This document shows, in pieces, positions 35,594 to 43,866 of a DNA stretch of 64,000 nt; position 1 is the first letter of the stretch, and every line of letters starts with the position of its first letter. The DNA comes from an uncultured Lachnospiraceae bacterium. GTDB taxonomy: Bacteria > Bacillota > Clostridia > Lachnospirales > Lachnospiraceae. The DNA lies in NCBI GenBank assembly GCA_947630805.1, contig CANRIV010000006.1:54980-118979 (forward strand). The letters are read 5' to 3'. The translations under genes and the position numbers were made by a program. Under the pieces are notes generated by a model. It saw only the letters and a list, made by a program, of their open reading frames with translations. It did not search any database and had not been told where the DNA came from.

Positions 35594-36592
35594 TTATTGC
35601 TCTTTTGGAATATGCAGATGATTGTACGCTCTCTCTGTTGCAATTCTTCCTCGCGGTGTCCTCTGAATCAGACCATTCTGCAACAAATAAGGCTCATACA
35701 CATCTTCCAGTGTTCCTGCATCCTCTCCCAGCGCAGCCGCCAGTGTGTCAAGCCCTACCGGCCCACCTGCAAATTTTAAAATAATCATGTCCAAAATTGC
35801 TCTGTCTCCCTTATCCAGCCCCAGTTTATCTACTTCCAATAAATCTAAAGCCGTATCTGCTACCTGTTCCGTAATGATTCCATCATATTTTACCTGAGCA
35901 AAATCTCTTACTCTTTTTAAGAGGCGGTTGGCAAGCCTTGGTGTTCCCCTGGACCGCCTTGCCATCGCAACTGCTCCCTTTTCGTCAATCTCCACATGAA
36001 GCAGTTGTGCCGATCTCATAATAATCTGTTTCAATTCATCTACCGTATAAAACTCCAGCTTACTGATTATGCCAAACCGGTCCCGGAGCGGAGCTGTCAG
36101 AAGCCCTGCCCGTGTCGTTGCTCCCACCAGCGTAAATTTAGGTAAATCCAGTCGGATGGAGCGGGCCGCCTGACCTTTTCCTATCATAATATCAATAGAA
36201 TAATCTTCCATTGCCGGATACAATACTTCTTCCACCTGCCTGTTCAACCGATGAATCTCATCAATAAATAAGATATCATTTTCAGACAAATTATTTAAGA
36301 TTGCAGCCATTTCTCCCGGTTTTTCAATTGCAGGACCGGAAGTAATTTTAATATGAACACCCATCTCGTTGGCAATAATTCCGGCCAGAGTTGTTTTTCC
36401 AAGTCCCGGAGGTCCATAAAACAGTACATGATCCAGTGGCTCATTTCTGGACTTTGCCGCTTCCATAAATATTCTTAAATTCTGTTTTATTTTTTTCTGG
36501 CCTACATATTGCTCCAGGCGCTCAGGACGAAGTCCCTGTTCTATCGCAATATCTTCCGGAATAGCTTCCGTTTGTATCATACGTTTTGTCAT
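35594..36592 (-). CDS. ruvB: Holliday junction branch migration helicase RuvB
   Basis: 332 residues from the chosen start. The N-terminal [26 protein letters not shown] leads to Walker [10 protein letters not shown], Walker [12 protein letters not shown] and the sensor GATTRAG, then the C-terminal winged helix. It drives branch migration with RuvA. Start 36592 has GGGAAG 6 bases upstream; the frame to 36619 has no ribosome site. It follows ruvA by about 28 bases to the first candidate start and is the usual partner of RuvA and RecU-type resolution in Firmicutes. Confidence 0.97.
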   Translation of the reverse strand: MTKRMIQTEAIPEDIAIEQGLRPERLEQYVGQKKIKQNLRIFMEAAKSRNEPLDHVLFYGPPGLGKTTLAGIIANEMGVHIKITSGPAIEKPGEMAAILNNLSENDILFIDEIHRLNRQVEEVLYPAMEDYSIDIMIGKGQAARSIRLDLPKFTLVGATTRAGLLTAPLRDRFGIISKLEFYTVDELKQIIMRSAQLLHVEIDEKGAVAMARRSRGTPRLANRLLKRVRDFAQVKYDGIITEQVADTALDLLEVDKLGLDKGDRAILDMIILKFAGGPVGLDTLAAALGEDAGTLEDVYEPYLLQNGLIQRTPRGRIATERAYNHLHIPKEQ

Positions 36593-36647
36593 AATATGCT
36601 TCCCTTTATCCATTTTCATAATAAGTTATACAATATCAGATAATTTT

Positions 36648-37241
36648 CTATATCATTTGCTTGAGTGCTTCCTTTAGCAACTGTTCCACATCCATTTCTT
36701 CATATCCTTCTACTCTTTTCACTGCCTGAAAGGCTGTCGTATAGGAATATCCCAGAGCAGTCAACGCCTCCACCGCATCTTTTTGAATTCCTGCGCTCTC
36801 CAATCCGCTGCTGCCTTCCTCTGTAAATGGAATCATCTCTTCTATATCTATCTTGTCTTTTAATTCAATAATGATGCGCTGCGCCGTCTTATTACCTATT
36901 CCCGGCGCTTTCGCAATTGCTTTTGCATCATCGGAAAGAATCGCCATCTGCAGCGTATCCCCCGGACAGGCAGAAAGAATGGAAAGCCCTCCTTTGGGTC
37001 CGACTCCACTGACTCCAATCAGTTTTTGGAACATTTTCAGTTCCTCCCGGGATAAAAATCCAAACAACTGCATTGCATCCTCTCTGACACTGAAATATGT
37101 ATATATTTTTACTTCTTCTCCAACACCCAGAACTTCCAGCGCTCCCTGCGGCATAAATATACTGTAACCTATCCCCTGATGATCAACAATAATTTTATCT
37201 GTATCTATGGTGTCTATCACCCCTGTAATATATGAAATCAT
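36648..37241 (-). CDS. ruvA: Holliday junction DNA-binding protein RuvA
   Basis: 197 residues with the three RuvA domains: an OB-fold N-terminus (MISYITGVIDTIDTDKIIVD), tandem helix-hairpin-helix motifs (LIGVSGVGPKGGLSIL, KAPGIGNKTAQRIIIELKDK) and a C-terminal domain that contacts RuvB. The ATG overlaps the stop of the Gx-transporter gene by 4 bases (ATGA) and GGAG lies 5 bases before it. It forms one operon with ruvB. Confidence 0.97.
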   Translation of the reverse strand: MISYITGVIDTIDTDKIIVDHQGIGYSIFMPQGALEVLGVGEEVKIYTYFSVREDAMQLFGFLSREELKMFQKLIGVSGVGPKGGLSILSACPGDTLQMAILSDDAKAIAKAPGIGNKTAQRIIIELKDKIDIEEMIPFTEEGSSGLESAGIQKDAVEALTALGYSYTTAFQAVKRVEGYEEMDVEQLLKEALKQMI

Positions 37242-37756
37242 ATTTTCTCCATTCCTTTTCCCAGTACTTTATTAAATACATTTTTTGTGCGTCGGTAAAT
37301 AATATCTGATAAAACTCCGATAACGGCTCCCGTAATGATTCCGGAAACAAGAAGTACCGGGACATAACTGAAAATCCCATAGGTTTCCACCAGAAAAGCT
37401 GCTACCAGAAGCTGCCCTATATTATGAAACACACCCCCGGTGATTCCTACAGTTATAATAGAAACTCTTCCCCATTTTTTTAGCAGTGCCATGACTGCCA
37501 TACTGAACAGAGCCCCTGCAATACTGTAACAGATACTGAACAAATTTCCAAAACTCATTCCCGCAATCAAAATACGGACGAAATTGACAATAAGCGCCTC
37601 TTTTCCTCCTAACAGATACAGGGATAATAAAACAGCCAAATTTGCCAGTCCCAGCTTAACTCCCGCAATTCCCACCACCGGAAAAAATGTTTCCAGATAG
37701 CTTAGCACTAACGCAAAAGAGGTAAAGAGCGCAATAACTGCTTGTTTACTTTTCAT
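37238..37756 (-). CDS. Gx transporter family / heptaprenyl diphosphate synthase component I-like membrane protein
   Basis: 172 residues with about five membrane helices, matching PF07456 (Gx transporter, annotated in many genomes as heptaprenyl diphosphate synthase component I). Typical stretches are PVVGIAGVKLGLANLAVL and TGGVFHNIGQLLVAA. It is probably a small ECF-like membrane transporter component, so the prenyl-synthase name is doubtful. AGGAG is 7 bases before 37756, and the gene overlaps the NusG-II protein gene by 11 bases. Such pairs often sit near flavinylation genes, as apbE does here. Confidence 0.82.
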   Translation of the reverse strand: MKSKQAVIALFTSFALVLSYLETFFPVVGIAGVKLGLANLAVLLSLYLLGGKEALIVNFVRILIAGMSFGNLFSICYSIAGALFSMAVMALLKKWGRVSIITVGITGGVFHNIGQLLVAAFLVETYGIFSYVPVLLVSGIITGAVIGVLSDIIYRRTKNVFNKVLGKGMEKI

Positions 37757-38111
37757 CCGTCTTCTCCTTTTTCTCTGAGACAACCTGTATGACTACCCGA
37801 TGCGGCAGACATATAATCGAGGCGCCTTCCTCTTTGATAGTGCCCTGCTTTACACATAAATGATCCGGACAGTTCGCATGGGACATGTACACATTGCCAT
37901 GCCGGATTACCAGAGTATTTATAAAATTTTTCTGTTTTATTTCATATGTAGTATCCACCTGCAATGGCAGTTCCTTGATTTGTTTATTATCTACATATAT
38001 TTGAACATAGTTTGCTTCTCCCGCATAAAAAACATGATAGGCAAACCAGGATAATACCACTGCAAAAATAAGCAGGCAAATGATTAAAAAATCATATTTA
38101 TATTTTTTCAT
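37746..38111 (-). CDS. NusG domain II-containing membrane protein
   Basis: 121 residues: one N-terminal membrane helix (FLIICLLIFAVVLSWFAYHVFYA), then a NusG-II domain (PF07009) on the outer face. Conserved residues are HANCPDHLCVKQG and ICLPHRVVIQV, with cysteine-histidine pairs that might bind metal or cofactor. No function is established. It is the first gene of the operon nusG-II, Gx, ruvA, ruvB and is divergent from apbE. Confidence 0.85.
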   Translation of the reverse strand: MKKYKYDFLIICLLIFAVVLSWFAYHVFYAGEANYVQIYVDNKQIKELPLQVDTTYEIKQKNFINTLVIRHGNVYMSHANCPDHLCVKQGTIKEEGASIICLPHRVVIQVVSEKKEKTDEK

Positions 38112-38145
38112 AAGATTCCTTTTAGAACGAATGTTTTCCTTTTAA

Positions 38146-38174
38146 ATCATATCATATAAGTATTTTGAATACAA
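38146..38174 (-). promoter_or_regulatory. Promoter of the NusG-II protein-Gx-ruvAB operon
   Basis: On the minus strand TTGTAT (38169-38174) and TATGAT (38146-38151) have a 17-base spacer, about 35 bases before the ATG at 38111. The region is shared with the divergent apbE gene, for which no clear promoter was seen. Confidence 0.55.
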
Positions 38175-38286
38175 ATGTTTTCCTTACATCCGTCATTTCT
38201 TAAATCTTATATGTTCTACTCTTATGCAACATGTGTTATAGTATTTTTATAATTTTTTAATATGTATTTTTTATAAGGAGCGGCGT

Positions 38287-39336
38287 ATGTGCAGAATCTT
38301 GCAGACAAAAATATTAATATTTCTTATATTATCTTCCATTCTATCCGTTAATTTTTATGGCTGCCAAAAACAAAATAAGGATGCCGTCTCTCTTTCTTAT
38401 CTATGCTTTGATACAGCTGTTACAATTACAATTTACAGTCAGAACGGAAAAAAAGAATCAAAAGAAATTATTCAGGAATGTTTTAAAAAATGCAGTGATT
38501 ATGAACAATTATTCAGCAGAACAATAAAGGACAGCGATATTGGGAAAATAAATAACAGCAACGGTAACGCCGTTGTTATTCATGATGACACATCCAAAAT
38601 TATTAACAAAAGCATAAAATATAGCAGGTTATCCGATGGTGCTTTCGATATAACAGTCGCTCCGCTTGTAAATCTTTGGAATATCCGTCAGGGAAATATT
38701 AATATTCCAAAAGAAAAAGAAATTCAAACAGCAAAAAAACTGATAAATTACAAAACAATTCAGACAAAGGGTAATACCATCCAATTAGTAAATCCTAAAG
38801 CACAGATTGATTTAGGAGGCATTGCAAAGGGTTATGTGGCAGATAAATTAAAAGATTATATGATCTCAGAAGGAGTCACTTCCGCCATTATTGATTTGGG
38901 CGGAAATATTTTGGCTATTGGTGGGAAATCCCCCAACGAAAATTTTACGATAGGAATTCGTCAGCCATTTTCACAAAATAATACATATGCTGCCACAATA
39001 GATATAAAAGACTGCTCCGTTGTGACATCAGGAACTTATCAACGATATTTCAAATCCAATGGAAAAATTTATCACCATATTTTAGACGTATTCACAGGGT
39101 ACCCGGTAGATAACGGTCTGACCTCTGTCACGATTATATCGCCGAAATCTTTCGACGGAGACGCGTTGAGTACAACGGTCTTTGCACTGGGAATCGATAA
39201 AGGAAAGAAACTGATTGCGTCCATGGATGAAATAGAAGCGGTTTTTATTACAGAAAACGGAACGATTCTTCTGAGCGAGGGGCTTACCATAGATAAAAAC
39301 AACAAAATTCATTTTAACACTTCCGACAATCAATAA
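38287..39336 (+). CDS. apbE: FAD:protein FMN transferase (ApbE family lipoprotein)
   Basis: 349 residues. A basic start, hydrophobic segment and FYGC at the end give a lipoprotein signal. ApbE motifs follow: LCFDTAVTITIY, LSDGAFDITVAPLV.LWN, the FAD-binding IDLGGIAKGYVADKL, and the metal-binding region SPKSFDGDALSTTVFALG. It transfers FMN from FAD to a Ser/Thr on extracytosolic flavoproteins; RnfD and RnfG encoded at 43-45 kb are the obvious targets. AAGGAG lies 7 bases before the ATG. It is followed by a 268-bp fold-back repeat instead of a normal terminator. Confidence 0.93.
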   Translation: MCRILQTKILIFLILSSILSVNFYGCQKQNKDAVSLSYLCFDTAVTITIYSQNGKKESKEIIQECFKKCSDYEQLFSRTIKDSDIGKINNSNGNAVVIHDDTSKIINKSIKYSRLSDGAFDITVAPLVNLWNIRQGNINIPKEKEIQTAKKLINYKTIQTKGNTIQLVNPKAQIDLGGIAKGYVADKLKDYMISEGVTSAIIDLGGNILAIGGKSPNENFTIGIRQPFSQNNTYAATIDIKDCSVVTSGTYQRYFKSNGKIYHHILDVFTGYPVDNGLTSVTIISPKSFDGDALSTTVFALGIDKGKKLIASMDEIEAVFITENGTILLSEGLTIDKNNKIHFNTSDNQ

Positions 39337-39352
39337 GATTTTTTCCGTTTTT

Positions 39353-39620
39353 AAAACCGCGTATCCGGTCAGGTAATATAAATTTGCAATGTTAAAATAA
39401 GCTCTCATTATTTAGAAAGCAAACGATAGGCAGATTTCTTTTGTTTTGCGAGTATAGCGTGGACAGAAATCATTTGTTCGAGCCATTTTTATGGCGAGTT
39501 TTGATTTCTGTCCGCAAATAAGCGGCGCAGCAAAACGGAAGAAATCAACATGTTTGCGTTTAAATAATGAAAGCTTATTTTTGGTATTAGAAAGTATTAC
39601 CTGACCGGATGCGCGGTTTT
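39353..39620. repeat. 268-bp fold-back repeat (MITE-like) with 26-bp terminal inverted repeats
   Basis: The gap 39337-39675 has no gene. Its main content is an element whose ends, 39353-39378 and 39595-39620, are inverted copies (25 of 26 identical, AAAACCGCGT...). Inside, further blocks pair in order: AAATAAGCT(C/T)TCATTATTTA with its complement, AGATTTCTTTTGTTTTGC with the right side, GGACAGAAATCA with TGATTTCTGTCC, and a central CGAGCCAT/ATGGCGAG hairpin. The whole would form one long hairpin. No target duplication is obvious. A 78-codon frame inside it is probably not a gene. A separate 22-bp palindrome at 39641-39662 lies next to the spoVAF end. Confidence 0.85.
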
Positions 39621-39675
39621 GAAGACAAAAGTTCTCTAAGATTTTCAATCATGATTGAAAATTTTCATGAATTTC

Positions 39676-41085
39676 TTATTTATTCTTAATGGATACTCTA
39701 AAAAATCTCAACATAAATTTTTTAAAATCAAAAGGAATCAAAGGATAGATATAACTTGTCTGCGCTATCGTCCTGTTTAGTGAAATCATAAGCACTGATA
39801 TCACTATCCCTGCAATCAATCCGTATAATCCGAAAATCTCTGTCAATATCAGCATAATAATCCGCAAAAATTTTATAGAATAAGCAAGTTCATAGTTTTC
39901 ATGGGTAAAATTTGCAATCGCCACCACCGCCATATATAGCATCGTCTGGTCGTTAAACCATCCCGTGTTTACCGCAAATTCTCCAATGACAATAGCAGCA
40001 ATTAAACTGAGCGGAGTATTTAAAGTACTTGGTGTATTGATTGCTGCAATTTTTAATCCATCGATTGCCAATTCTAAAATCAATAACTGCCAGAAAATGG
40101 GCAGTGCGGGTGGCTCTGTAATTCTGGTAAAACTCAGCCATTCCGGCAACAGAGACGGCTGATTGGCATATAGCAGAAACAGGGGTGTTAAAATCAGAGA
40201 CATCACTGTAATAATCGTTCGGGCAAGACGCAAATATGTTCCTGTAATGGGAGGAAAATAGTAATCATCCGCCTCCTCTATGACGTCAAAAATCGTTGTA
40301 GGAAGCAACATTGCAGCCGGAGAATTATCTACCAGAATAGCAATCTGTCCCTCCAGGATTTCAGCCGCTACCGTATCCGGCCTCTCCGTATACCGGAATT
40401 TGGGAAACGGATTAAACCAATGTCCGTGATGAATACATTCTGCAAGACTTTCCTGATTCATAGGCAACGCATCTGTGTCAATTTTTTCCAACTTGTTTTT
40501 AATTCTCTCTAACAGTTTTTTATCCACCCGGTCTTTCATATAACAGATTGCAATATCCGTTCTGGAACTTTTTCCGGCACGGGTAATTTCACACATATAT
40601 TCAGGATTTCGTATTCTTCTGCGGATAAGGGCGGTATTTAAAATCAATGTCTCTACAAATCCGTCCCGGGAGCCACGCAATACTTTATATTTTTCCGGCT
40701 CCTGTACATTCCTCGCAGGATATTGGCGCACATCTATAAGCAGTGCTTTATCAAAGCCCTCTACCATCAAACATACCACTCCGGAAAGAATCAGAGTTAT
40801 AACATTATATTTATCGTCATATAAATCTACCTGAAGATTTGGTATATTATTCCTTGCAAAAGAAGAGACATCATTTTGAAACTGTTTTTCTTCTAATTTA
40901 GACAAATATTCCTGAATTTTCTGAATCATATCATTGTTGCAAAAACCATTAATATAGTAAATTACTGATTTTCGTCCACAAATTTCAAATTCCTTTTTCA
41001 GAATATCAAAACTCTCTTCGATATGAAATATTACATCTAATTTGCTAATATTATCCTCTATTTTTTCTGTTATAAACTTATCCAT
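39676..41085 (-). CDS. Spore germination protein, GerA family, SpoVAF-like
   Basis: 469 residues. The soluble N-terminal half and at least five membrane segments (starting near IITVMSLILTPLFLLYA) match the GerAA/SpoVAF family. The signature KVLRGSRDGFVETLILNTALIRRRIRNPE fits SpoVAF more than GerAA (which has RGPREGF), so it may be the SpoVAF-type partner of the SpoVA channel or a stand-alone receptor A subunit. It acts in the spore inner membrane. Its TGTGAGG ribosome site is the 3' arm of the rnf terminator, and a sporulation-type promoter overlaps that terminator. No gerB/C genes are next to it. Confidence 0.85.
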   Translation of the reverse strand: MDKFITEKIEDNISKLDVIFHIEESFDILKKEFEICGRKSVIYYINGFCNNDMIQKIQEYLSKLEEKQFQNDVSSFARNNIPNLQVDLYDDKYNVITLILSGVVCLMVEGFDKALLIDVRQYPARNVQEPEKYKVLRGSRDGFVETLILNTALIRRRIRNPEYMCEITRAGKSSRTDIAICYMKDRVDKKLLERIKNKLEKIDTDALPMNQESLAECIHHGHWFNPFPKFRYTERPDTVAAEILEGQIAILVDNSPAAMLLPTTIFDVIEEADDYYFPPITGTYLRLARTIITVMSLILTPLFLLYANQPSLLPEWLSFTRITEPPALPIFWQLLILELAIDGLKIAAINTPSTLNTPLSLIAAIVIGEFAVNTGWFNDQTMLYMAVVAIANFTHENYELAYSIKFLRIIMLILTEIFGLYGLIAGIVISVLMISLNRTIAQTSYIYPLIPFDFKKFMLRFFRVSIKNK

Positions 41086-41092
41086 ATAAAAA

Positions 41093-41116
41093 CCTCACAC
41101 TAGAAATAGTGTGAGG
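41093..41116 (-). terminator. rnf operon terminator
   Basis: CCTCACACTA and TAGTGTGAGG form a perfect 10-bp stem with loop of four, 22 bases after the rnfB stop; TTTTTAT follows on the minus strand. The stem's 3' arm also contains the spoVAF ribosome site and the 5' arm its -10 region. Confidence 0.85.
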
Positions 41117-41136
41117 CTTTATAAAAAATTTATTCA
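41107..41136 (-). promoter_or_regulatory. Candidate sigma-G/F-type promoter of spoVAF
   Basis: On the minus strand TGAATA (41131-41136) and CACACTA (41107-41113) are 17 bases apart, close to the B. subtilis sigma-G consensus TGAATA and CATACTA. The -10 is part of the rnf terminator stem. The expected start point lies just before the ribosome site, giving a leader of only 15-20 bases without the hairpin's 5' arm. Confidence 0.55.
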
Positions 41137-41138
41137 TT

Positions 41139-41957
41139 TTATTGAATTTTTTCAATAACTTTTTTGGGACATTTCTGCACACAGGTTCCACAGTTTTGAC
41201 ACTTTTCCTGAAGGATAGATGCCAGATTATAATCAAAATCAATCGCTTCATGCGGACAATTTTTTGCACAGAGCCCACACCCAATACATCCGGCGCTGCA
41301 TGCCTGCATCACATCTCTTCCCTTGTCTTTTGAACTGCACTTTACCATAAATTGAACGCTGTCTTCTATCAGAGATATCAGGCCTTTCGGACACGCCTTC
41401 ACACATTTTCCACAGGCTTTACACTTTTCCCGGTCCACAACTGCTTTTCCGTTTTCAATATGTATTGCATCAAACTCACATTCTCTGACACAGGATCCCA
41501 GTCCCAGACAACCATAATTGCATGCTTTCGCGCCACCTCCCGGAATGTTTACCGCGTCCTGACAAGAGATATTCCCATCATAATAGTATTTATCCTTTGC
41601 CTTTTCGCAATCACCGGAACAGGCCACATAAGCTACTTTCCGTACAATTTTTGCTTCAATTCCCATAATGTCGCCAATTTTCTTTGCAACCGGCGCACCT
41701 CCTACCGGACACGCAGAAGGCTCGCATTCTCCTTTGGCAATCGCGGCCGCCAAACCGTCGCATCCCGGAAATCCACAGCCTCCACAGTTATTCCCTGGAA
41801 GCACTTCTCGGATTGCCGCCTCTTTTTCATCTATTTCAACTGCAAAAAATTTTCCTGCAATTCCAAGTACAATGCCAATCACAAGTCCCACGCCGCCTAC
41901 TACTGCGACGGCAAAAAGAATTGCATTGATTGTTACACCAAATGCCAATACTTCCAT
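41139..41957 (-). CDS. rnfB: Rnf complex subunit RnfB (iron-sulphur protein)
   Basis: 272 residues. One N-terminal membrane helix, then the CGGCGFPGCDGLA cluster motif, a central CNYGCLGLGSCVRECEF region and several ferredoxin-type CxxCxxCxxxCP motifs (CKACGKCVKACPKG, CIGCGLCAKNCPH, CQNCGTCVQKCPKK). It takes electrons on the cytosolic side and passes them to the rest of the complex. It is the last gene of the rnfCDGEAB order; the operon terminator follows. AAGGAGG precedes the ATG. Confidence 0.97.
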   Translation of the reverse strand: MEVLAFGVTINAILFAVAVVGGVGLVIGIVLGIAGKFFAVEIDEKEAAIREVLPGNNCGGCGFPGCDGLAAAIAKGECEPSACPVGGAPVAKKIGDIMGIEAKIVRKVAYVACSGDCEKAKDKYYYDGNISCQDAVNIPGGGAKACNYGCLGLGSCVRECEFDAIHIENGKAVVDREKCKACGKCVKACPKGLISLIEDSVQFMVKCSSKDKGRDVMQACSAGCIGCGLCAKNCPHEAIDFDYNLASILQEKCQNCGTCVQKCPKKVIEKIQ

Positions 41958-41967
41958 TTCTTCCTCC

Positions 41968-42543
41968 TTAGATAACGCCGGTAAAACCGGTAAATGCCAT
42001 TGCCATCAGTCCGGATGCCAAAAGTACCATCGGAGTTCCCTGAAATGGCTTTGGTATATTATTATGCTGCGATTTTTCCCGGATTCCTGCCAAAATCACA
42101 ATGGCTATCAAAAATCCTACGGAAACCCCCAATGAGTTTGCCATACTTTCCAAAAATCCATATCCACTGTCTATGTTAGAAATCGCAACACCAAGCACTG
42201 CGCAATTTGTTGTGATTAGTGGAAGATAAACTCCCAGTGCCTGATATAGGGGCTTTATAAATTTCTTTAAAATCATTTCCACCAACTGCACCAGCGCAGC
42301 AATAACTAAAATAAAAACAATTGTCTGCAAATATTCTAAATGAAAAGGAATCAGCAAAGCATAATACAAACCATAAGTTACTGCTGATGCAATCATAATA
42401 ACAAAAATTACGGCAGCGCCCATTCCGGCCGCAGTATCTGTCTTCTTAGACACTCCAATAAAGGGGCAAAGCCCTAAAAACTGACTCAACACAACATTAT
42501 TTACCAGTGCAGCCGCCAGCGCAATTAACATACAATCTGTCAT
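41968..42543 (-). CDS. rnfA: Rnf complex subunit RnfA
   Basis: 191 residues with six predicted membrane helices, the usual RnfA/NqrE size. Typical stretches are NNVVLSQFLGLCPFIGVSKK near the start and TTNCAVLGVA in the middle; the cysteines in LCPF and TNCAVLG are those that hold an iron-sulphur cluster in the membrane with RnfE. It starts one base after rnfE ends and is 10 bases before rnfB. Confidence 0.97.
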   Translation of the reverse strand: MTDCMLIALAAALVNNVVLSQFLGLCPFIGVSKKTDTAAGMGAAVIFVIMIASAVTYGLYYALLIPFHLEYLQTIVFILVIAALVQLVEMILKKFIKPLYQALGVYLPLITTNCAVLGVAISNIDSGYGFLESMANSLGVSVGFLIAIVILAGIREKSQHNNIPKPFQGTPMVLLASGLMAMAFTGFTGVI

Positions 42544-43221
42544 CTATGCTCCCTCCTTTCCGTTATCCTCATCCATATGACAGCCTGCGCAACCTGCACA
42601 GCCCATCTCACAATTTAATTTTCTCGGTTTTTTTCCCTTCCGGACACGGATATAATTTTGTATTGCAATCAGTACCGCCAGTACGAAGAAAGCGCCCGGT
42701 GCCATGACAAAAATGCCAATTCCATCCCAGTGCGGTATATTGATTCCCAAAATTGTTCCGGCACCCAGAATCTCCCGAAATCCTCCCAGCAGCGACAGTG
42801 CAAAGGTAAATCCAAGTCCCATACCGATTCCATCAAAGACAGAAAGCAACACTGGATTCTTAGAGGCATAACTCTCAGCTCTTCCCAAAATAATACAATT
42901 TACTACAATAAGCGGAATATAAATTCCAAGTGCACTGTTTAAAGATGGCAGATAAGCTTCCAGTAAAAACTGAAGAATTGTCACAAAACTGGCTACTACT
43001 ACGATAAATGCCGGTACCCGTACCTGATTTGGAATTATTTTTCGGAGCATTGATATGACCAGATTAGACATGACGAGAACTGCCATCGTACTAAGTCCCA
43101 TTCCTGCACCATTTATCAAAGACGAGGTGACCGCCAGCGTAGGACACATACCAAGTACTAATACGAAAGTTGGATTTTCTTTTATGATACCATTTAGCAG
43201 ACGCTCTATATACTTTCCCAT
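42544..43221 (-). CDS. rnfE: Rnf complex subunit RnfE with cysteine-rich C-terminal tail
   Basis: 225 residues, homologous to RnfA, with six membrane helices and the cysteine regions LGMCPTLAVTSS and VVNCIILGRAES that co-ordinate the membrane iron-sulphur cluster. After the last helix a tail carries CEMGCAGCAGCHMDED, five cysteine/histidine ligands within 12 residues, which is not part of the core RnfE fold and could bind another metal or cluster. It shares one base with the rnfG stop region (43221). Confidence 0.95.
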   Translation of the reverse strand: MGKYIERLLNGIIKENPTFVLVLGMCPTLAVTSSLINGAGMGLSTMAVLVMSNLVISMLRKIIPNQVRVPAFIVVVASFVTILQFLLEAYLPSLNSALGIYIPLIVVNCIILGRAESYASKNPVLLSVFDGIGMGLGFTFALSLLGGFREILGAGTILGINIPHWDGIGIFVMAPGAFFVLAVLIAIQNYIRVRKGKKPRKLNCEMGCAGCAGCHMDEDNGKEGA

Positions 43222-43865
43222 TATCTGTCACCTCCTGTAAGATATTTCACACAACAGACTGCGGAATTCACACCATGTACCACTGCATTTGTGGTAATTG
43301 TGGCACTGCTGATGGCATTAATTTCATTTTCCGCCTTAGCTCCATTTTTACTGTAAACAAAATAATCTGCTTTTTTATTTGCAAACTGTGAACGAAATTC
43401 ATCTTCTCCCGCTTTCATTCCCAGTCCCGGAGTTTCACTGAGGCTCAGAAAAGAAATTCCCAAAACTGTACCGTCCGTACGCACGCCTACCGTCATCTGT
43501 AATGTGCCGTCATACGCTTCCTTATCTGTGACCGTTACAATATATCCCAGTTCCTTTTCTTCACTATCTTTTGCCAGAACAACCTCGTTGATTTCTGTAT
43601 CAATGGGTTTCATGACGGAAATATTGTTTTCTTGTTCATAATCCGTTACTTTGTTTTTGATAAATTTCTGTACTTCTGTATAATCTATTGAAATCTTCTC
43701 AAAGCTGTCCATTCCGGGCATTACTGATTCATAGGCTTCTATCTTTGTTTTTTCTTCCTGCTGTGCTCTTGCCGATTGTGTGATATTATATACAAATCCC
43801 AGTCCGAATCCTGCCACAAGTGTAATAGCAAATAATATCAGTGTATTTTTCATCAACGTTTTCAT
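43221..43865 (-). CDS. rnfG: Rnf complex subunit RnfG, FMN-binding
   Basis: 214 residues: one N-terminal membrane helix (TLILFAITLVAGFGLGFVYNI) and an FMN_bind domain outside. The attachment motif is near INAISSATITTNAVV, where FMN is bound covalently to Thr by ApbE. GLGMKAGEDEF is also conserved. It passes electrons on the outer face of the membrane. The apbE gene at 38287 is the likely maturation enzyme. Confidence 0.96.
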   Translation of the reverse strand: MKTLMKNTLILFAITLVAGFGLGFVYNITQSARAQQEEKTKIEAYESVMPGMDSFEKISIDYTEVQKFIKNKVTDYEQENNISVMKPIDTEINEVVLAKDSEEKELGYIVTVTDKEAYDGTLQMTVGVRTDGTVLGISFLSLSETPGLGMKAGEDEFRSQFANKKADYFVYSKNGAKAENEINAISSATITTNAVVHGVNSAVCCVKYLTGGDR

Positions 43866-43866
43866 A

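Noticed and set aside
39412..39648. A 78-codon minus-strand frame
   Set aside because: It lies almost wholly inside the fold-back repeat, has no ribosome site and no recognisable protein features; it follows from the repeat sequence.
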